Positions 59,459 through 64,000 of a DNA stretch of 64,000 nucleotides are shown piece by piece. The stretch's first letter is position 1; each line of letters opens with the position of its first letter. Source of the DNA: Ephydatia muelleri (taxonomy: Eukaryota > Porifera > Demospongiae > Spongillida > Spongillidae). The stretch is taken from assembly GCA_013339895.1 (NCBI GenBank), contig JABACO010000020.1:2775671-2839670 (forward strand), in the 5' to 3' direction. The notes under the pieces are model-generated. The model did not search any database. It was given only the letters and a program-made list of their open reading frames with translations, and was not told the origin of the DNA. Made by a program: the position numbers and the translations under genes.

Positions 59459-60204
59459 AGGGGATAATTTACTTTTTAAAAATTGCATAGCAATTTTGCT
59501 CCGCAAAACATATCGAGAAATTGGCGGTCAAAAGGATTACGCGGTATTCGGTCATTGCGTAATTCAATGTCCATAGAAAATGTATGGACGCATTCAGAAA
59601 ACTGCAGCTAACTGCAGAAAAAAATATTATATTGACTACCTGCTCTCGGATTTGCAATGTGGGGACTAGTTGACATATTTTGTGTAGTTTTTCGCATTTT
59701 AGGTACCTATATCCGCACTTCCACATTAATTATGCAAGATCTCCAATATCCATTCATTTTTATCTCATTTCCTTATTCAGGCATCAATAGTTTCCAAACC
59801 AAATGAAATTTTCCTTACCTGCTCGCGGATTACATGAGAGTAATCAATCCCCGTATTTATCATAATTTTTTCAGAGCTTAGGGCCTTCAAATCACGCTTC
59901 CCTTGAATGGTTAGTGAGATACACCCCACATTCAAAACCCATAATATCACGTGCTACTCTTTCGTCAGTTAGCCGTGCCCAGACCGAGCTGTTTTGTAAG
60001 TATAATATGTACATGTACGTATTGACGTCTATAACTACTACCCAACCCACCACTATAATGTACACAACAACTTAACATGCATGCGATTTAAAAATAACTT
60101 ATTAACCGCTATTTACTGGGCCTGTTCATCGCTTTTGGTTAGGATGATTTCGAACAGTACGAAGACGACGATATCGAAGATCAATCCCACGAGGATAGGA
60201 CAGA
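59459..60204. other. No gene seen
   Basis: AT-rich unique DNA without supported frames. Confidence 0.4.
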
Positions 60205-60800
60205 CCTGGAAGTCTGCCTGTGGACTCTATGGCTATGGAATACTGGGTATTACGGTATATGGAGTACCTCACAGCTAACAGCTACAGTACACTGAGTACA
60301 GTATGGAGTGGACCCTATAGTGACATATGGCAGACAACGCTACGGAATAGCCTATAGCTAGCAAACAAATACCGTACTAGTGTGTTGTGGACCAATAAGC
60401 TATGGAACTAATGTTGCTTGTTCAGCTATGGACTGGATTCTATGGCAGAACTGAATTGAAGCCTACTACCCCACAGGTCACAGCTAACTGCTATACGCTA
60501 ACGGAGGTACGGGAGTGCACGGACCCTATTGCAGACAGCTACGGCAGGCAGAGCTCTACGGAATACCCTATGTATGGTCGAATGGAGTAGACTCTATGGC
60601 AATAAGCGATACATGGAGAATCACACAGTTAACAGCTATGAACTCAAATCTATGGCAGACACGTGCACCTAACAGCTACAGTGTATGGAGTTGGAGTGGT
60701 CCCTATGGCAAGAAGCTATAGGGTTAACTGGTCGTATGGCAAGTACCCCATATAGCAAGCACCAATCCTATGGCAGATACCCCACAGCTGACAGTGTGTG
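60205..60800. repeat. Word-repetitive mosaic (CTATGGCA / ACAGCTA / TATGGAGT)
   Basis: CTATGG occurs around a dozen times. ACAGCTA, GGCAGAC, TATGGAGT and GACTCTATGGC recur irregularly, with no fixed period. It looks like a very old, scrambled tandem array. Followed by a TG-rich tract (60797-60910). Confidence 0.6.
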
Positions 60801-60997
60801 TGTGTGATTGTGTGTGTGAGCATGTTGTGAATGCGTGTGATTGTGTATGTGATTGTGTGTGTGAGCATGTGTGTGTGTGTATGCGTGACTGTGTTTGCGT
60901 GTTGTTGTGTGAGTGGCTATGAATCCTCTCCCCCCCTCTCTCTGTGCATGTGCATGTATATGTATGCTAAGAATCAGTTCCTGTGTGTTGTTGTGTT

Positions 60998-61176
60998 AAG
61001 GTCGGCATACACGGCCCGGGCGACTTCTAGTCGATTTGCCACATGCAACTCAAATGAATATGGACAAATGTTCCGCAACCCATCAGTAAACTAAACAATT
61101 ACGGAACTTTTACCCTATATTCATTTTAGTTGCATGCGACAAATCGACAGGTAGTCGCCCTGTGTATGCCGACCTT
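60998..61176. mobile_element. 179-bp MITE with AAGGTCGGCATACAC ends
   Basis: AAGGTCGGCATACACGG at the left and GTGTATGCCGACCTT at the right. Arms of about 70 bp include GTCGATTTG/CAAATCGAC and TTGCATG words. No coding capacity. Confidence 0.9.
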
Positions 61177-61313
61177 TACCTTGTGCATACACACATGAAA
61201 GTAATAGGCTAGTTTTGATGACATTCTGCATTGTTTTCCACAGTACACAGCTCAAACTCCAGCTATCAATGCTCACCAATGGTAAGCTTAGCTTTGCAGG
61301 GTTGGCCTATTTA

Positions 61314-61430
61314 CCCACTCCCTCCCTCCCTCCCTCCCTCCCTCCCTCCCTCCCTCCCTCCCTCCCTCCCTCCCTCCCTCCCTCCCTCCCTCCCTCCCTC
61401 CCTCCCTCCCTCCCTCCCTCCCTCCCTCCC
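61314..61430. repeat. (CCCT)n microsatellite
   Basis: About 28 perfect CCCT units, with proline/serine-only frames as by-product. Confidence 0.97.
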
Positions 61431-62149
61431 CATCCTCGCCTCTTCCCTCCTTCCATGATCCTCTCCTTCCGCTTTCCTTCATCAGAGGAGGCTCAGAGTG
61501 TTCAGTGACAAAGATAAGGACAAACTCAGCAAGGTGACCCACACATACCAGTCTGAGAGGGAGGCATGACATGGAGGTCACCCTCACCTTGGAGATAGAG
61601 ACAGAACAGAACAGGGACCAGCGGGGAATCATGGAGAAGGCACATAATTTGAGCCAGGTCTGGGCACTGGTCACCACTTGCAGTAACCCTTTATAGGCCA
61701 GTCAGATACAGTGATATTAGCCCTTTAGTGACACCAGTTTTAACCCTGTAAAGACACCAATATCAGCATTATTCTCCAGAATAAATTTTTATTTGTATAT
61801 CTACAGTGTCTAGTTGCCATGGTGATTCATGTCCTCCTACTATGCTGCAAAACTCATAGTCTGTTGTATGATGATTAATTAATATTGTTTGTATTCCATT
61901 ATGGAGGAGGAGAGGACACAACTACACCGAGTACTTCGAGGCCGCAAGGGGAGGGAGAGGTGGGTGTGGTCAAGGGAGGTGGTAGCAGATGTGATGAGGC
62001 CAAATATTGTGGCATACAATTGTATGATTCCATGAGTGTTGTGATGTGTGTGTCTGTGTATTTGTGTGTGTGTGTGTGTGTCTGCAATGTATGGTAGCAA
62101 GCACACGATGCATGAACATGAACTGTACAGAAAATGTCACACACTTCAA

Positions 62150-62400
62150 AAGGAGCACACCTTAAAGGGCACACTTTAAAAGGAGCACACCTTAAAGGGC
62201 ACACTTTAAAAGGAGCACACCTTAAAGGGCACACTTTAAAAGGAGCACACCTTAAAGGGCACACCTTAAAGGGCACACTTTAAAAGGAGCACACTTTAAT
62301 GAGCACACTTTAAAAGGAGCACACTTTAATGGGCACACTTTAAAAGGAGCACACTTTAATGGGCACACTTTAAAAGGAGCACACCATAAAGGGCACACCT
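62150..62400. repeat. 30-bp minisatellite
   Basis: Tandem units GGAGCACACCTTAAAGGGCA plus CACTTTAAAA, about eight copies with some half-units. It lies in a presumed intron of the RNF113-like remnant. Confidence 0.95.
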
Positions 62401-62401
62401 T

Positions 62402-62803
62402 CCCCTACAAAATAATCCTGGCATGACATGCCATGACATGTTCCAAATTCATGCGTGATATGTTGTCGCATGTGTTCCAGTTTTTCTAGAGCACTGTTGA
62501 ACATGCTTACATGTATGTCATTAAATTGCAGGCATATCACTCTTCTAACTTGTACAGGTTGACAAGTTTCTAAAACGCGTTACCCCGAGAAGTTATAAAG
62601 CGGCAAGCCCCTTAGCATATTAGTGGGTATGCCTCGTCGGGGAATCGCTTTTTAGAAACTCTTAATCCGGTACAAGTTAGAAGACTGATATGCTTGCAAT
62701 TTAACGACATATGCATGTTCAACAGTGCTCTAGAAAACACTTGCAAAAACATATCACACATGAATTTGGAACATGTCATGCCAAGATTTTTTCGTAGCGG
62801 ATC
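62402..62803. mobile_element. 402-bp foldback element
   Basis: Left arm CCCTACAAAATAATCCTGGC and right arm (inward) CGCTACGAAAAAATCTTGGC. Both continue through GCATGACATG, CACTGTTGAACATG and GCATATCA to TTCTAACTTGTAC, giving arms of about 150 bp around a loop of about 100 bp. No ORF of note. It lies in the same presumed intron. Confidence 0.88.
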
Positions 62804-62949
62804 GATTGCGGGATAATGTGCACACAGCATTCTACATGTAGATGCCATTTTCCCCTCCCCTAGGAAAGGTCCCCTGTACTGTTCGTTGGGAGTACCAACC
62901 TGACATCTGCAAAGACTACAAGGAGGCAGGCTACTACGACTTTGAAGGT

Positions 62950-64000
62950 TGGTGTGTGCTGGTGTGTGCTGGTGTGTTCCCATACACCAGCCTATACACC
63001 ATACACCAGCCTGTACACCATACACCAGCCTATATACCATACACCAGCCTATACACCATACACCAGCCTATATACCATACACCAGCCTATACACCTTACA
63101 ACACCTATACTACACCTTACAACAGCCTATACACCATACACCAGCCTGTACACCATACACCAGCCTGTACACCATACACCAGCCTATACACCATACACCA
63201 GCCTATACACCATACACCAGCCTGTACACCATACACCAGCCTATACACCATACACCAGCCTGTACACCATACACCAGCCTATACCATACACCAGCCTGTA
63301 CACCATACACCAGCCTGTACACCATACACCGGACTATATACCATACACCAGCCTATACACCATACACCAGCCTATACACCATACACCAGCCTATACACCA
63401 TACACCAGCCTATACACCATACACCAGCCTATACACCATACACCAGCCTATACACCATACACACCAGCCTATACACCATACACCAGCCTATACACCATAC
63501 ACCAGCCTGTACACCATACACCAGCCTGTACACCATACACCAGCCTATACACCATACACCAGCCTATACACCATACACCAGCCTATACACCATACACCGG
63601 ACTATATACCATACACCACCTGTACACCATACACCATACACCAGCCTATACACCATACACCAGCCTATACACCATACACCAGCCTATACACCATACACCA
63701 GCCTGTACACCATACACCAGCCTATACACCATACACCAGCCTATACAACATACACCAGCCTGTACACCATACACCAGCCTGTACACCATACACCAGCCTA
63801 TACACCATACACCAGCCTATACACCATACCCCAGCCTATACACCTTACAACAGCCTGTACACAATATACCAGTCTATACACCATACACCAGCCTGTACAC
63901 CATACACCAGCCTGTACACCATACACCAGCCTATACACCATACACCAGCCTATCACCATACCCCAGCCTATACACCTTACAACAGCCTGTACACCATACA
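62950..64000. repeat. 19-bp minisatellite reaching the window end
   Basis: More than fifty copies of TATACACCATACACCAGCC, with TGTACACC variants and occasional ACAACAGCC units, starting directly after the RNF113-like exon. The array continues past the window. Confidence 0.97.

Larger units (their letters stand above)
61489..62947 (+). pseudogene. Decayed RNF113/Cwc24-like splicing-factor gene (three exon remnants)
   Basis: Three plus-strand pieces occur in the order of RNF113 proteins. Piece 1 (61489-61672): KVTHTYQSERE, then after a frame change DMEVTLTLEIETEQNRD and GIMEKAHNLSQ|GTCTGG, matching the DMGATAT.E.ETE..RDAQAI.E segment. Piece 2 (about 61905-61975): HNYTEYFEAARGG, matching NNY..Y. 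Piece 3 (62864-62947, after CCCTAG, ending GAAG|GTTGGT): TVRWEYQPDICKDYKEAGY, matching TVRWDYQPDICKDYKETG, where the CCCH zinc finger begins. The expected second zinc ligand (C after TGF/TGY) is tyrosine. The frame change, the missing ligand and the immediate start of a minisatellite suggest a pseudogene or a degrading paralog. RNF113 acts in the spliceosome (Cwc24) and as a RING ubiquitin ligase; the RING part would lie beyond the window. Confidence 0.55.

Noticed and set aside
61231-61677. Pro/Ser or Gly/Arg/Glu-only ORFs
   Set aside because: Translations of the (CCCT)n tract, except the RNF113-like part described separately.

Overview
The window is nuclear DNA of an animal, most likely a marine invertebrate; a sponge or another early-branching lineage is plausible but not proven. 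The evidence is spliced genes with short GT-AG introns (many 40-150 bp), animal-type type I membrane proteins, LINE, hAT, CACTA/Plavaka, piggyBac-like and MITE debris, and very abundant micro- and minisatellites. No bacterial operons, rRNA or tRNA were recognised.

Layout. 1-5280 is a giant near-perfect inverted repeat with a decayed integrase-core (DDE) transposase in each arm and a 24-bp minisatellite near the centre. 5.3-13.4 kb is repeat-rich, with weak traces of a minus-strand FN3-type gene at 10.8-11.7 kb and a retroelement tail at 13.2 kb. 14.1-18.2 kb holds the best host locus: two head-to-head paralogous genes for single-pass membrane glycoproteins (560 aa minus, 547 aa plus), all exons in frame, sharing a 341-bp intergenic promoter. 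A foldback element and a LINE fragment follow. 20.4-27.9 kb is a ten-exon minus-strand MFS transporter of the zinc-induced-facilitator-like type; its first coding exon was not found. 30.25-32.7 kb is a 34-bp minisatellite whose last part is inverted.

33.8-37 kb holds several MITE or foldback elements. 37667-44630 is a 7-kb DNA transposon with ends, TA duplication, subterminal repeats, an apparently intact 15-exon Plavaka-type transposase (about 975 aa) and a divergent 5-exon coiled-coil accessory gene (325 aa). 45563-46310 is a short hAT derivative with 16-bp perfect ends. 47.96-48.84 kb is a second LINE fragment. 49237-55188 is a CACTA-superfamily element (CACTG ends, GGG duplication) that keeps a multi-exon accessory gene and the C-terminal piece of a transposase, while a 2.4-kb minisatellite fills its interior.

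55-64 kb is mostly non-coding: MITEs, minisatellites, a word-repetitive mosaic, and a decayed copy of an RNF113/Cwc24-like splicing-factor gene at 61.5-62.95 kb that runs into a 19-bp minisatellite at the window end.

The two large transposons share one plan: two genes fire outward from a very short divergent promoter, one for the transposase and one for a smaller coiled-coil or basic protein. That shared plan and the divergent receptor pair are the two most interesting systems here. Exon coordinates were read by hand from splice sites and frame continuity; an error of one or two bases is possible.
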